Both the position numbers and the translations under genes were made by a program. The notes under the pieces were generated by a model. The model was not told where the DNA came from and did not search any database. It worked only from the letters and a program-made list of their open reading frames with translations. From a virus: 27,198 bases of DNA. The first letter of the stretch is position 1; each line of letters opens with the position of its first letter. Of the stretch, positions 1-6,064 are shown in pieces. The stretch covers positions 1 through 27,198 of IMG/VR virus record IMGVR_UViG_3300049791_000041; one strand, given 5' to 3'.

Positions 1-191
1 ATCCGTTGCTCGTCCGGGTGGTTCGCGTCAGGCGTCGGCAGGCGATCCGTCTGCCACCGCAGCGAGAGCCGCCGGACCTCGCGCGCTTCGTCGTCGGTGA
101 GCGGCTCGTCCCACTTGCGTATGGAGTAGATGACGTCCGCGATCACGGCGAGTCGGGCGCGGCGGGTGATGATGTCGGCTCGTTCACCCAC
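1..191 (-). CDS. Hypothetical protein, 3' end outside window
   Basis: Last visible gene of the leftward operon; it runs off the left edge, so only the first 63 codons are seen. The protein starts MGERADIITRRAR and continues with an acidic/basic helical stretch (WDEPLTDDEAREVRRLSLRW). I chose the GTG at 191-189 because the competing GTG at 187-185 meets a stop after 14 codons, whereas this frame stays open with strong G/C third positions to the edge. It overlaps the previous gene by 8 nt, an overlap length used repeatedly in this operon. A weak purine-rich ribosome site (GAGGTGCGG) precedes it. No family recognised. Confidence 0.6.
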   Translation of the reverse strand, partial: MGERADIITRRARLAVIADVIYSIRKWDEPLTDDEAREVRRLSLRWQTDRLPTPDANHPDEQR

Positions 192-327
192 CCCGCACCT
201 CGATCCTCGCCCACTCGTCGCGGGCATCCTCGAGTTTCCACCGCCACGCGACCAGGCAGACCCGGCACGCATGGCCGCCTTCGACGTACCGGAGCGGACG
301 ACCGCCGCAGGAGGCGCAACGGGTCAT
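184..327 (-). CDS. Small zinc-ribbon protein, 47 aa
   Basis: A 47-residue protein with two Cys pairs, CASC at residues 4-7 and CRVC near residues 21-24, followed by a Trp-rich acidic helix (VAWRWKLEDARDEWARI). This is the pattern of a minimal treble-clef or zinc-ribbon fold; metal binding is inferred from spacing only. The start is an ATG in a 4-nt ATGA overlap with the stop of the upstream gene. Function unknown; such proteins in phage early operons are often nucleic-acid or protein binders. Confidence 0.65.
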   Translation of the reverse strand: MTRCASCGGRPLRYVEGGHACRVCLVAWRWKLEDARDEWARIEVRGG

Positions 328-608
328 CGCACCACCATCCTAACCGGCCCATCGAAACCCGCCGCGTTGTCCCACGCCTCGTTCGGCGTCTCGCCTCCCG
401 CGACGAATCGATCGCCTGACCAGATTTGGTAGGGCCTCTCGGTGACGGCGTTGCGTTTCAGGACGCCTTGGCGCGTGCCGTTCATCGCGGCGACGATGGC
501 CTCCGCGAGTTCGCGCGACCATGCGCGGGCCACCAGGTTCTCAGAGGCGTCGCGAACGTCCCAGTTCGTGCCGACGCACCACGGCAGGCGGAGATCGGGA
601 TCGGTCAT
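324..608 (-). CDS. Hypothetical phage protein, 94 aa
   Basis: The product begins MTDPDLRLPWCVGTNWDVRD and contains a segment resembling small phage proteins that report a value plus name and location (ELAEAIVAAMNGT, then RPYQIWSGDRFVAGG). I chose the ATG at 608 rather than an upstream in-frame ATG (635). It lies in a TGATG one-base overlap with the upstream stop and has GGAGGAG about 8 nt before it. The two-part layout (residue/location fragment, then an IWSGDRFVA fragment) suggests an internal repeat of a small beta-alpha unit, but this is weak. No known function. Confidence 0.75.
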   Translation of the reverse strand: MTDPDLRLPWCVGTNWDVRDASENLVARAWSRELAEAIVAAMNGTRQGVLKRNAVTERPYQIWSGDRFVAGGETPNEAWDNAAGFDGPVRMVVR

Positions 609-817
609 CAGCTTGGCTCCTCCGTGCCGATCCATGATGTGAATCCGTCGCGCGTCGGCCGAATGCCGCCGACGATCTGCCCGTTGTGGCGGACGTCGAT
701 CCGAAGCGGGTCATCGCCTTCCGGGTCCATTCGCAGTCCGACGGATGATTTTCGCGGCAGACGTGCCCCTAGAATGAGGTGCCGCAGCGCGTCCTCTAGC
801 GTTGCGTGCAGGATCAC
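608..817 (-). CDS. Hypothetical phage protein, 69 aa
   Basis: The protein starts (GTG) ILHATLEDALRHLILGA and ends in a beta-rich part, DPLRIDVRHNGQIVGGIRP. The longer in-frame extension to 934 is rejected because it would cover the upstream gene and is Arg-rich shadow sequence. The GTG at 817 forms a GTGA overlap with that gene's stop and has GGAGGG 6 nt upstream. No family recognised; a small phage-specific protein translated by coupling. Confidence 0.7.
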   Translation of the reverse strand: MILHATLEDALRHLILGARLPRKSSVGLRMDPEGDDPLRIDVRHNGQIVGGIRPTRDGFTSWIGTEEPS

Positions 818-1020
818 GCCTTCACCCTCCGCAGCGCCTTCATCGCCGCTTGCAACGCGCGAGCTCGCTCGGTGAGATCGGCGGCGTCGGCGAGGTAGAG
901 TTCCCGCTCTCCACCGCTCACGTGACGCGCGCATTCACACGCGTACACCACGTCCTCCCTCGCCTCCGCTCTCGCCTCGTCGAGCACCGCCAGCGCGATC
1001 TTTTTCTGGGCGGGGGTCAT
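814..1020 (-). CDS. Hypothetical helical protein, 68 aa
   Basis: A mostly alpha-helical, Ala/Arg/Glu-rich protein: MTPAQKKIALAVLDEARAEA, then VVYACECARHVSGGERELY and a second helix to the end. The CEC triplet in the middle could contribute to metal binding but there is no second clear pair. The ATG at 1020 overlaps the previous stop by 4 nt (ATGA). No homologous family recognised. Confidence 0.7.
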   Translation of the reverse strand: MTPAQKKIALAVLDEARAEAREDVVYACECARHVSGGERELYLADAADLTERARALQAAMKALRRVKA

Positions 1021-1220
1021 CGGCTTTTCCTTCTGTTGCTGCGTCGAACAGCTTCGCGCGCCCTGTGAATGGTCACGATCGAGTCGTAGAGTTCCTTCGC
1101 CCGATACTCGTTGGAGTGGAGCACGCCACCAGCGGCAACGGATTGGATGTGCTTCACCCCAAGATCCCGAAGCATCTCGTCGGTGGTCGCCGTGGTGAAT
1201 GTGAGACGGTGGCGCTTCAT
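1017..1220 (-). CDS. Hypothetical basic protein, 67 aa
   Basis: The product starts MKRHRLTFTTATTDEMLRDLG and finishes with a strongly basic tail (REAVRRSNRRKSR), which would suit nucleic-acid contact. It overlaps both neighbours by 4 nt and is read as part of the same message. No catalytic motif or known family seen. Confidence 0.7.
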   Translation of the reverse strand: MKRHRLTFTTATTDEMLRDLGVKHIQSVAAGGVLHSNEYRAKELYDSIVTIHRAREAVRRSNRRKSR

Positions 1221-1543
1221 CGCATCCCTTCCATTTCCAGCCGCTCGATCTCGGCTCGCATCTCGCGTCGTTCCGCGATCACGTCTTTGTCCGTCTTGCG
1301 CCCGAGCATCGTCCGAAGTTCACGGATGCGGTGTTCGCGTTCGCGAGCCTCTTGCGCCCGTCGCGCCCGGATCGTGGCGTCGTACGTCGCCACCTCGCGA
1401 GCCTTCACGAGCATTCGGCTGACGAGGTAGCGCGTGGTCTCATCGGGGAACGCCTCCGAGACGCACTTGCATCCGCCGTTGGTGTGCATGCCGAGACGCG
1501 AATAGAACGGGCAGGACCCGTCAGCGCAGCCGAAGTCAGACAT
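1217..1543 (-). CDS. Hypothetical protein with N-terminal Cys cluster and coiled coil, 108 aa
   Basis: The first 28 residues carry four Cys (FGCADGSCPF, then GGCKCVSEAF), compatible with a small metal site. Residues about 45-105 are a highly charged helix (ATIRARRAQEAREREHRIRE and on), likely a coiled coil. The ATG at 1543 has GAAGGAGG six bases upstream and overlaps the end of the ASCH gene by 8 nt with the sequence ATGTCTGA, seen at three other junctions of this operon in the same or nearly the same form. Function unknown. Confidence 0.75.
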   Translation of the reverse strand: MSDFGCADGSCPFYSRLGMHTNGGCKCVSEAFPDETTRYLVSRMLVKAREVATYDATIRARRAQEAREREHRIRELRTMLGRKTDKDVIAERREMRAEIERLEMEGMR

Positions 1544-2177
1544 CCGAAGCCTCCTTCACGAACGAGACACACCACACCCACGGATTCGCGGTCCACGACT
1601 CGGGGCCGTACGTCGCCGACCAGAGCGACGCGAAGCCGACGCGGAAGTCCTCGCGCGCAGGGCCATCGAAACGCAGCGTCGCAGGCCCAACGCCCTCGGC
1701 CTTGGCGTCCGCCTCCGTGATGTCCCGCACCCTCTCGACGCGAACATCGGTCACGCGCAACGTCAGGCGCGAGGCCCAACGCGGCATGTGGATTGAGGGC
1801 TTCCAGCGGTTGACGTCGATCGCGGAGAGCGTCCCGTCCGAGTGCACATAGTCGAACCGATCCGCGTCACATGATGCTCGGTAGACGACCACGTCTTTCC
1901 CGGGCTCCAGATCGACGAGGACGTTGAACGCCTCCCGCACCCACAGCCGGTCGCCGGGGACGCCGAAGGGGCAACGGACGACGCCGCCGCGCACGTCGCG
2001 TTCGACCATGTAGACCCACACGTCGTCGTGCGGGGGCAGGCATCGCCACGTCCCCTCGGTACGGTCGTGGTGAACGGGAGCGCCACCGGGCGCAACGGGC
2101 CTCCTCGTTTGCGTCTTCGTGCCCGCGAGGATCGCGCGGACCATCTCGCCTGAGAACAGAATCGGACGGTCAGACAT
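1536..2177 (-). CDS. ASCH/PUA-like domain phage protein
   Basis: 213 residues. The N-terminus MSDRPILFSGEMVRAILAGT followed by KTQTRR is the hallmark of the phage ASCH-domain group, a PUA-like beta-barrel predicted to bind RNA or modified nucleotides. Further typical parts are GDRLWVREAFNV near residue 75, RWKPSIHMPRWASRLTLRVTD in the middle, the DITEADAKAEGV segment, and a C-terminal FASLWSATYGPESWTANPWV. Length is normal for the family. I chose the ATG at 2177 (GGGAGG seven bases upstream) over a 66-residue upstream extension that would overlie the neighbouring gene. Family identification is confident; the biological role is not known. Confidence 0.88.
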   Translation of the reverse strand: MSDRPILFSGEMVRAILAGTKTQTRRPVAPGGAPVHHDRTEGTWRCLPPHDDVWVYMVERDVRGGVVRCPFGVPGDRLWVREAFNVLVDLEPGKDVVVYRASCDADRFDYVHSDGTLSAIDVNRWKPSIHMPRWASRLTLRVTDVRVERVRDITEADAKAEGVGPATLRFDGPAREDFRVGFASLWSATYGPESWTANPWVWCVSFVKEASDV

Positions 2178-2394
2178 CGTTACCTCCCATGAGTCGCGCC
2201 AACTCGGCGTCGACGTCGGACCAGTCGATTGAGCAGTTGTCGCAACACCGATCGATCTCGATCTTCGCTTGCGCCATCTCCACGCCCGCACGAATGCCGC
2301 GACGGTACGACCACGCAGCAGCGGCACACACGAGAGGAGGCCCGCAATCGGTATCGCCTGGGAGAAACGGCCTCCCACATTTTTCGCAGTTCAT
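2170..2394 (-). CDS. Small zinc-finger-like protein, 74 aa
   Basis: Starts MNCEKCGRPFLPGDTDCGPP: a CxxC knuckle at residues 3-6, further Cys at 17 and 23, and a later CCDNC cluster near residue 50. This makes two potential metal sites around a helix (WSYRRGIRAGVEMAQAKIE). The start at 2394 is an ATGA overlap with the upstream gene; a GGGAGCG ribosome site lies just before. The 8-nt ATGTCTGA overlap couples it to the ASCH gene. Function unknown. Confidence 0.75.
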   Translation of the reverse strand: MNCEKCGRPFLPGDTDCGPPLVCAAAAWSYRRGIRAGVEMAQAKIEIDRCCDNCSIDWSDVDAELARLMGGNDV

Positions 2395-2528
2395 GATCGC
2401 TCCCGAAGTCGGATGTAGAGGGGGATGAAGCCGAGCAGAAACCACCCGTCCCAGTGGCGGGTCTCGCGGCGCACGACGCTCTGCGGATCCCACTTGTCGC
2501 GGGAAGTCCAGAATCGATAGACGATCAC
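2391..2528 (-). CDS. Very small hypothetical protein, 45 aa
   Basis: A 45-residue, aromatic-rich product starting at GTG (IVYRFWTSRDKWDPQS) and ending in a hydrophobic stretch FLLGFIPLYIRLRERS, which could be a short amphipathic or membrane-touching helix. The GTG at 2528 forms a GTGA overlap with the upstream stop, and the end overlaps the next ATG. No family recognised. Confidence 0.6.
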   Translation of the reverse strand: MIVYRFWTSRDKWDPQSVVRRETRHWDGWFLLGFIPLYIRLRERS

Positions 2529-2989
2529 GTCGCCTCGCTTTCTGGATATGCCGCGTTGAATGCGGCGAGGCACGAATCAACTTCGCGTACACGCAACGTC
2601 CAGCGGCGCTCGCGGTGCATCGCATTACGAATCGTCTCCACCACCTCAGCGGGCAGACGCAGGCGGGCGACCTCTGCTTCAAGCACCGCCTCCCGGTGCG
2701 CCTCCGATCGATGCGCCGTCCGCTCGCGATACAGATCCTCGATCTGCGCCACGATCCGATCGACGAGAGGCGGGCAGCCCGGCGGAAGATCGATCGGCTC
2801 CATCACGCAGGATGCGATCCGGGCGACCTCAACGCGGAGGGCGGCGAGTTCGGCGTCGCGGGGGTCCGCACGCTCAGCAAGTAGCCGCGTCACCCGATCG
2901 TTGAACGGCGGAAACTCGACGCTGCATTCCGGGCAGTCTCGATCCGGGAACTTCTCGCAGCCGCACTCGTCACAGACATCGCTAGACAT
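2525..2989 (-). CDS. Zinc-ribbon plus coiled-coil protein, 154 aa
   Basis: The N-terminus MSSDVCDECGCEKFPDRDCP has a compact Cys array (C6, C9, C11, C19, C22) typical of a zinc ribbon. Residues about 45-125 form a long charged helix (RDAELAALRVEVARIASCV, then YRERTAHRSEAHREAVLEA), a probable coiled coil. The start is the ATG at 2989 with GAGGGG upstream and an 8-nt overlap (ATGTCTAG) with the preceding gene; a longer in-frame start would cover that gene. The zinc head plus coiled-coil layout recurs in a neighbour at 3152-3631. Role unknown. Confidence 0.72.
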   Translation of the reverse strand: MSSDVCDECGCEKFPDRDCPECSVEFPPFNDRVTRLLAERADPRDAELAALRVEVARIASCVMEPIDLPPGCPPLVDRIVAQIEDLYRERTAHRSEAHREAVLEAEVARLRLPAEVVETIRNAMHRERRWTLRVREVDSCLAAFNAAYPESEAT

Positions 2990-3152
2990 CGGTCCCCTCT
3001 TCCAGCGCGGCGTCTTCCTCGTCATCCCGGGTTCGCCGAAAGGCGCGAAGCTCGGCGTATCCGCCGTGAGCAAAGGCGTCCGCCTCTCCCTCGTCGAGGG
3101 AAATACAGAAATCGCATGGGGGGCTGATGTGGCACCGGCACTCGTCTTCCAT
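2982..3152 (-). CDS. Small Cys-pair protein, 56 aa
   Basis: MEDECRCHISPPCDFCISLD: four Cys and one His in the first 16 residues give a candidate metal site; the rest is acidic (DDEEDAALEEGTDV). It starts in a TGATG overlap with the upstream stop with GAGGGG before it. Unknown function; one of a series of Cys-rich small proteins in this arm. Confidence 0.65.
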   Translation of the reverse strand: MEDECRCHISPPCDFCISLDEGEADAFAHGGYAELRAFRRTRDDEEDAALEEGTDV

Positions 3153-3631
3153 CACGTCCCCTCTTTCAGCGCGGCGGCTACTCGGTCGAGCCAGTCGATC
3201 GCCGTGTACTTCCACGCGCTAGTTTCTGGTTGCTTCACGGGCATCCGCTTCACGCACATGTCGAGAGCAAACTTCTCGTCTTCGCTCGGCATCGCAGCCA
3301 GAAGCCTCGCGATCTCGCGCCGAAGTTCCCACGTTGCGACGCGGCGGAAGAATTCACGGACACGGATCGCGACGGCCGCGGCAATACGCGCATCGTCCAC
3401 AATGTCGGCCGGAACGTCCCTCACTCCCCAGCGATTCGACCCGCCGGTCACGTCGTCGTTCCAATCGACTTGGAATTCGTGGTCCGCGCGACCTTTGAGC
3501 CTCGCCACCTCGGCCTCCAGGGAGGCGATGCGGGAGTCCTTGCCGCGCGCGCATTCGCGACACACGACGGCCGGATCTTCCCAGCCGACTGGGAGGCTAT
3601 GCGGGCAGAACATCACGACGCGCTCAGACAT
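3152..3631 (-). CDS. Hypothetical protein with N-terminal Cys/His motif, 159 aa
   Basis: Begins MSERVVMFCPHSLPVGWEDP with CPH and a downstream CREC, compatible with a metal-binding head. A coiled-coil segment (SRIASLEAEVARLKGRA) follows, then a helical body (REFFRRVATWELRREIARLL) and a terminal amphipathic helix DWLDRVAAALKEGT. The ATG at 3631 follows AGGTGGGG and overlaps the upstream gene by 8 nt with ATGTCTGA. No family recognised. Confidence 0.72.
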   Translation of the reverse strand: MSERVVMFCPHSLPVGWEDPAVVCRECARGKDSRIASLEAEVARLKGRADHEFQVDWNDDVTGGSNRWGVRDVPADIVDDARIAAAVAIRVREFFRRVATWELRREIARLLAAMPSEDEKFALDMCVKRMPVKQPETSAWKYTAIDWLDRVAAALKEGT

Positions 3632-3911
3632 CCCCCACCTCCCCCTTCGCATGAACCACCTTCATCGCCGTGTACGACGGCACCATCTCGGCGCACACGC
3701 GAACCACGAACACCTCGGACGATCCGACCTCGGCAACGTGGATGCGCGCGTAGTCGTCAAGGTCCGTGTACCCGTCGCCGGATCCGTCGAAGTCGCATTG
3801 CCCGCAGAACAGTTCGGCGGCTTGCTGGTGATCGTCGGCCTCCACCTGACCAAGTTCGTTTCCGATGCGCGTCTCTCCGCGCGACTCGTCCCAAACGTCG
3901 AAGAGTCTCAT
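3624..3911 (-). CDS. Hypothetical acidic protein, 95 aa
   Basis: Starts MRLFDVWDESRGETRIGNEL. The middle reads FCGQCDFDGSGDGYTDLDDY: a CxxC next to an Asp-rich DxDGSGDGYxD loop that resembles an EF-hand-like calcium loop, though a single short loop is not proof. The C-terminal half is beta-like (EVFVVRVCAEMV). The start at 3911 is an ATGA overlap. Function unknown. Confidence 0.7.
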   Translation of the reverse strand: MRLFDVWDESRGETRIGNELGQVEADDHQQAAELFCGQCDFDGSGDGYTDLDDYARIHVAEVGSSEVFVVRVCAEMVPSYTAMKVVHAKGEVGDV

Positions 3912-4204
3912 CGGGGGACCTCCCCCTTCGCGGCGGCGCTCTTCCCTTTCACCACGCCCGCGCTGATCGCCGACTGCATCCACTCGTCGAACGAGTACCC
4001 GCAGAACGGGCAGAACTTGATCAGCACGCCACGGTCTCGGCTGGACGTCTTGTAGACGACGCCGATCTTTGTGCGCACGCCGGTCCTGAAGTTCGTCACA
4101 ACGAACCGGGCCAAGCCGGTCTTGTCGGCGTTGTCCAGGTGCAGCTTCTCGTCGAGAAGCCAGCAGAGTCCGTGCGCATCACACTTCGCCTTCTTGTCGG
4201 GCAT
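3908..4204 (-). CDS. Hypothetical phage protein with CPFCGY zinc knuckle, 98 aa
   Basis: Residues near 64-70 read FCPFCGYSFDEW, a zinc knuckle common in small phage proteins that close with a rubredoxin-like CxxCG. Upstream it is rich in beta strands (FVVTNFRTGVRTKIGVVYKT) and has CDAHGLCWLLDEK near the N-terminus that could complete the metal site. The ATG at 4204 lies in a TAATG overlap with the coiled-coil gene and follows GGGAGG. Role unknown. Confidence 0.75.
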   Translation of the reverse strand: MPDKKAKCDAHGLCWLLDEKLHLDNADKTGLARFVVTNFRTGVRTKIGVVYKTSSRDRGVLIKFCPFCGYSFDEWMQSAISAGVVKGKSAAAKGEVPR

Positions 4205-4728
4205 TACTTGCCTCCCTTCGCGGCGTGGAGTCGGAGGGCGGCTTCGACACGCTTCCGCGCCGCGTAGTTCCCCGTGTCGTCGGCCTGGAGGTTGAGGAAA
4301 TGCACCGCATCCTCGCGCGTGATCGCCGGTCGCGACTTTGCGCGAGCGATCGCCTCGTCCCTCTGCTCATTCGCATCGGCCAGCGCGTTGCGAATCGCAT
4401 CGGCCAGCGAACCGCCCGACTCGTACCAGCCCGCGACGAGATCGGAACACTCGGCGATGACGGCCCGCGCCTCGTCCCGCTCCATCTCCGCCGTGCTCGC
4501 TCGCTTCTCGGCCTTCTCGATCGCGTCCTCGCGGGAGCGGTGCGCAGAGATCGCTTCGGAGCGGAGGCGCTTTGCTTCGGCGAGATCGGCGACGATCCGC
4601 TCCGTCTCCGCGAGGAGGAATGCGATGTCGATCTCCGCCTCGCGCCACAGCGCGCGCGGATGGCGCGCATCGTCTTCGTGGTCCATGACGCGACCGCGCG
4701 CGCGGGACTTGATTGCGTCGAAGTTCAT
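4204..4728 (-). CDS. Coiled-coil phage protein, 174 aa
   Basis: Starts [20 protein letters not shown]. Residues about 30-130 are a long Glu/Ala/Arg helix (AEIDIAFLLAETERIVADLA and onward), followed by ITREDAVHFLNLQADD and a helical end. Long coiled-coil proteins with this composition occur in many phages without a defined role. The start overlaps the pentapeptide gene by 4 nt (ATGA). Confidence 0.75.
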   Translation of the reverse strand: MNFDAIKSRARGRVMDHEDDARHPRALWREAEIDIAFLLAETERIVADLAEAKRLRSEAISAHRSREDAIEKAEKRASTAEMERDEARAVIAECSDLVAGWYESGGSLADAIRNALADANEQRDEAIARAKSRPAITREDAVHFLNLQADDTGNYAARKRVEAALRLHAAKGGK

Positions 4729-5471
4729 CGCCCGGCCCTCGCTCGCATGTCGGCCAGCGCAGCATCATCCGTCGCGTAGAAGTCCGGCACAGGATGGCTC
4801 CCGCTCGCGGCGTAGATGAGCGCTCCGGCCGCAGCAGCACCGACCCGATCCTCCAAGGCGCGCCCGGCCTCCCCCGCCAGATGGACGGCCCATCCGGCCC
4901 GGCAATGCGTCGTCTCGCAGGTGTGCCACGAGCCCATGTCGAGCGAGCATCCGGGGCGATCGATGGCGGCGAGGATCGCAGCGTCGATATTGGGGATTGA
5001 TGGGATGGCGACGCCGCCGAGGTTGGCGCCCGTGAGGTCGGCGTCCGTGAAGTTGGCGCCGTAGAGGTTGGCGCCGTAGAGGTACGCGCCCGTGAGGTTG
5101 GCGCGCGTGAGGTTGGCGCCGTAGAGGTTGGCGCCGTAGAGGTACGCGCCCGTGAGGTCGGCGTCCGCGAGGTTGGCGTCGTAGAGGTCGGCGTCCGCGA
5201 GGTTGGCGCGCGTGAGGTCGGCGTCCGCGAGGTTGGCGCCCGCGAGGTTGGCGCCCGCGAGGTTGGCGCGCGTGAGGTTGGCGCGCGTGAGGTTGGCGCC
5301 CGCGAGGTTGGCGTCCGCGAGGTTGGCGCCCGCGAGGTTGGCGCCCGCGAGGTTGGCGCCCGCGAGGTTGGCGCCTACTTTCGCCGCCGCTTCACACGCC
5401 TCCCTGACGCTCGTTGCGTCGGCGGAACGGTAGAGGACGGCTCGGGTGTATCGGTGAAGGATTTCGATCAT
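4725..5471 (-). CDS. Pentapeptide-repeat protein with [12 protein letters not shown] C-terminal domain
   Basis: 248 residues in three parts. Residues 1-32 are a lead-in ([20 protein letters not shown]). Residues about 33-157 hold some 24 tandem pentapeptides of type A(G/D/R/Y)(A)(N/D/Y)L, which fold as a right-handed quadrilateral beta-helix in this superfamily. The C-terminal part contains [20 protein letters not shown], a Cys/His motif found after such repeats in other phage proteins. Some pentapeptide proteins mimic DNA and protect gyrase (Qnr, MfpA), but the repeats here are far simpler than Qnr. A ribosome site AGGAGA lies five bases before the ATG. Family certain, function not. Confidence 0.9.
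   Translation of the reverse strand: MIEILHRYTRAVLYRSADATSVREACEAAAKVGANLAGANLAGANLAGANLADANLAGANLTRANLTRANLAGANLAGANLADADLTRANLADADLYDANLADADLTGAYLYGANLYGANLTRANLTGAYLYGANLYGANFTDADLTGANLGGVAIPSIPNIDAAILAAIDRPGCSLDMGSWHTCETTHCRAGWAVHLAGEAGRALEDRVGAAAAGALIYAASGSHPVPDFYATDDAALADMRARAGR
5018..5378. repeat. 15-bp tandem repeat array inside the pentapeptide gene
   Basis: About 24 copies of a 15-bp unit, on the plus strand of the form gcg(c/t)ccgcgaggttg with changes confined to a few positions. Several neighbouring copies are identical at the DNA level, so the array was probably made by recent unequal exchange or slippage. Because the unit is 15 bp, gain or loss of copies stays in frame and alters only beta-helix length. 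There are no unique spacers, so this is not a CRISPR array. Confidence 0.9.
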
Positions 5472-5494
5472 GGGGTTCTCCTGGTGGAATCTCT

Positions 5495-5568
5495 TGGCAA
5501 ATCGGACGTGAATCGAACACGCATCTTCGGATTTGGAATCCGAGGCCCTACCGTTGGACGACCGACTT
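5495..5568 (-). tRNA. tRNA-Trp (CCA)
   Basis: Read on the minus strand, the gene folds as a complete cloverleaf. The acceptor is AAGTCGG paired to CCGATTT (one G-T wobble), the D stem is GTCC/GGGC, and the anticodon stem is TCGGA/TCCGA with loop TTCCAAA and anticodon CCA. The T stem is GCGTG/CACGT with loop TTCGATT; the discriminator is G and the CCA end is encoded. Total 74 nt. It sits between SSB (28 nt away) and the pentapeptide gene, in the leftward transcript, so it must be cut out of the message by host RNases. The anticodon reads UGG in the standard way; it is not a stop suppressor. Confidence 0.93.
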
Positions 5569-5596
5569 AGAAGGCCCGTTGCGCACGGGTGGGCGG

Positions 5597-6064
5597 CTAA
5601 AACGGGATGTCGTCGTCCCCGAACGAGCCCCCGCCGAAGTCGTCACCGCCCGCGTCGGCATCGCCCCCGGTTCCGTTGCCGTTCGCGCGGTCGTACTCGC
5701 CGCCCGATCGCGACTCGGCCGATCGGTTGCCGCCGCCGAGAAGAATGATCTCGCTTGCCTTGATGTCGGTCGCGTACCGCTTGTCGCCGTTCGCGTCCTC
5801 CCACTGGCGATACTGGATCGAACCTTCGACGCAGATCGTGCGGCCCTTCGAGAGGATCTTGTTCAGCGCTTCGGCGCGCTTTCCCCAGACGATCACGGTG
5901 TGCCACTCGGTCGTCGACTTGCGCTCGTTGGACGCCTTATCGAAGTACGATTCCGTCGTCGCGAGACGCAGTTTCAGAACGGCTTGGCCACCTTGCGTGT
6001 ACTTCAGTTCGGGGTCGGCACCGAGGTTGCCGATCAGGATCACCTTGTTCATTCCATCGCTCAT
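5597..6064 (-). CDS. ssb: Single-stranded DNA-binding protein
   Basis: 155 residues. An OB-fold spans residues 5-110: MNKVILIGNLGADPELKYT at the start, then TTEWHTVIVWGKRAEALNKI, GRTICVEGSIQYRQWED and YATDIKASEIILL, all diagnostic of bacterial SSB. It is followed by a Gly/Asp-rich linker and the acidic tip DDDIPF that docks partner proteins. The ATG at 6064 overlaps the RecT stop (ATGA); MNKV at 6052 is an alternative start. Lying just after RecT, it most likely coats single strands made by the YqaJ nuclease during recombination and also serves replication. Confidence 0.96.
   Translation of the reverse strand: MSDGMNKVILIGNLGADPELKYTQGGQAVLKLRLATTESYFDKASNERKSTTEWHTVIVWGKRAEALNKILSKGRTICVEGSIQYRQWEDANGDKRYATDIKASEIILLGGGNRSAESRSGGEYDRANGNGTGGDADAGGDDFGGGSFGDDDIPF

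Noticed and set aside
2454-4055. 533-codon open frame on the plus strand
   Set aside because: It runs antisense to seven coupled minus-strand genes with ribosome sites; its Ser/Arg-rich translation is the shadow of their codons.
5018-5378. CRISPR-like array
   Set aside because: The repeats are contiguous 15-mers coding for pentapeptides, with no spacers.
5495-5568. Suppressor tRNA and recoded stop codons
   Set aside because: The anticodon is CCA for UGG; all genes end properly at standard stops, mostly TGA, so no recoding is indicated.
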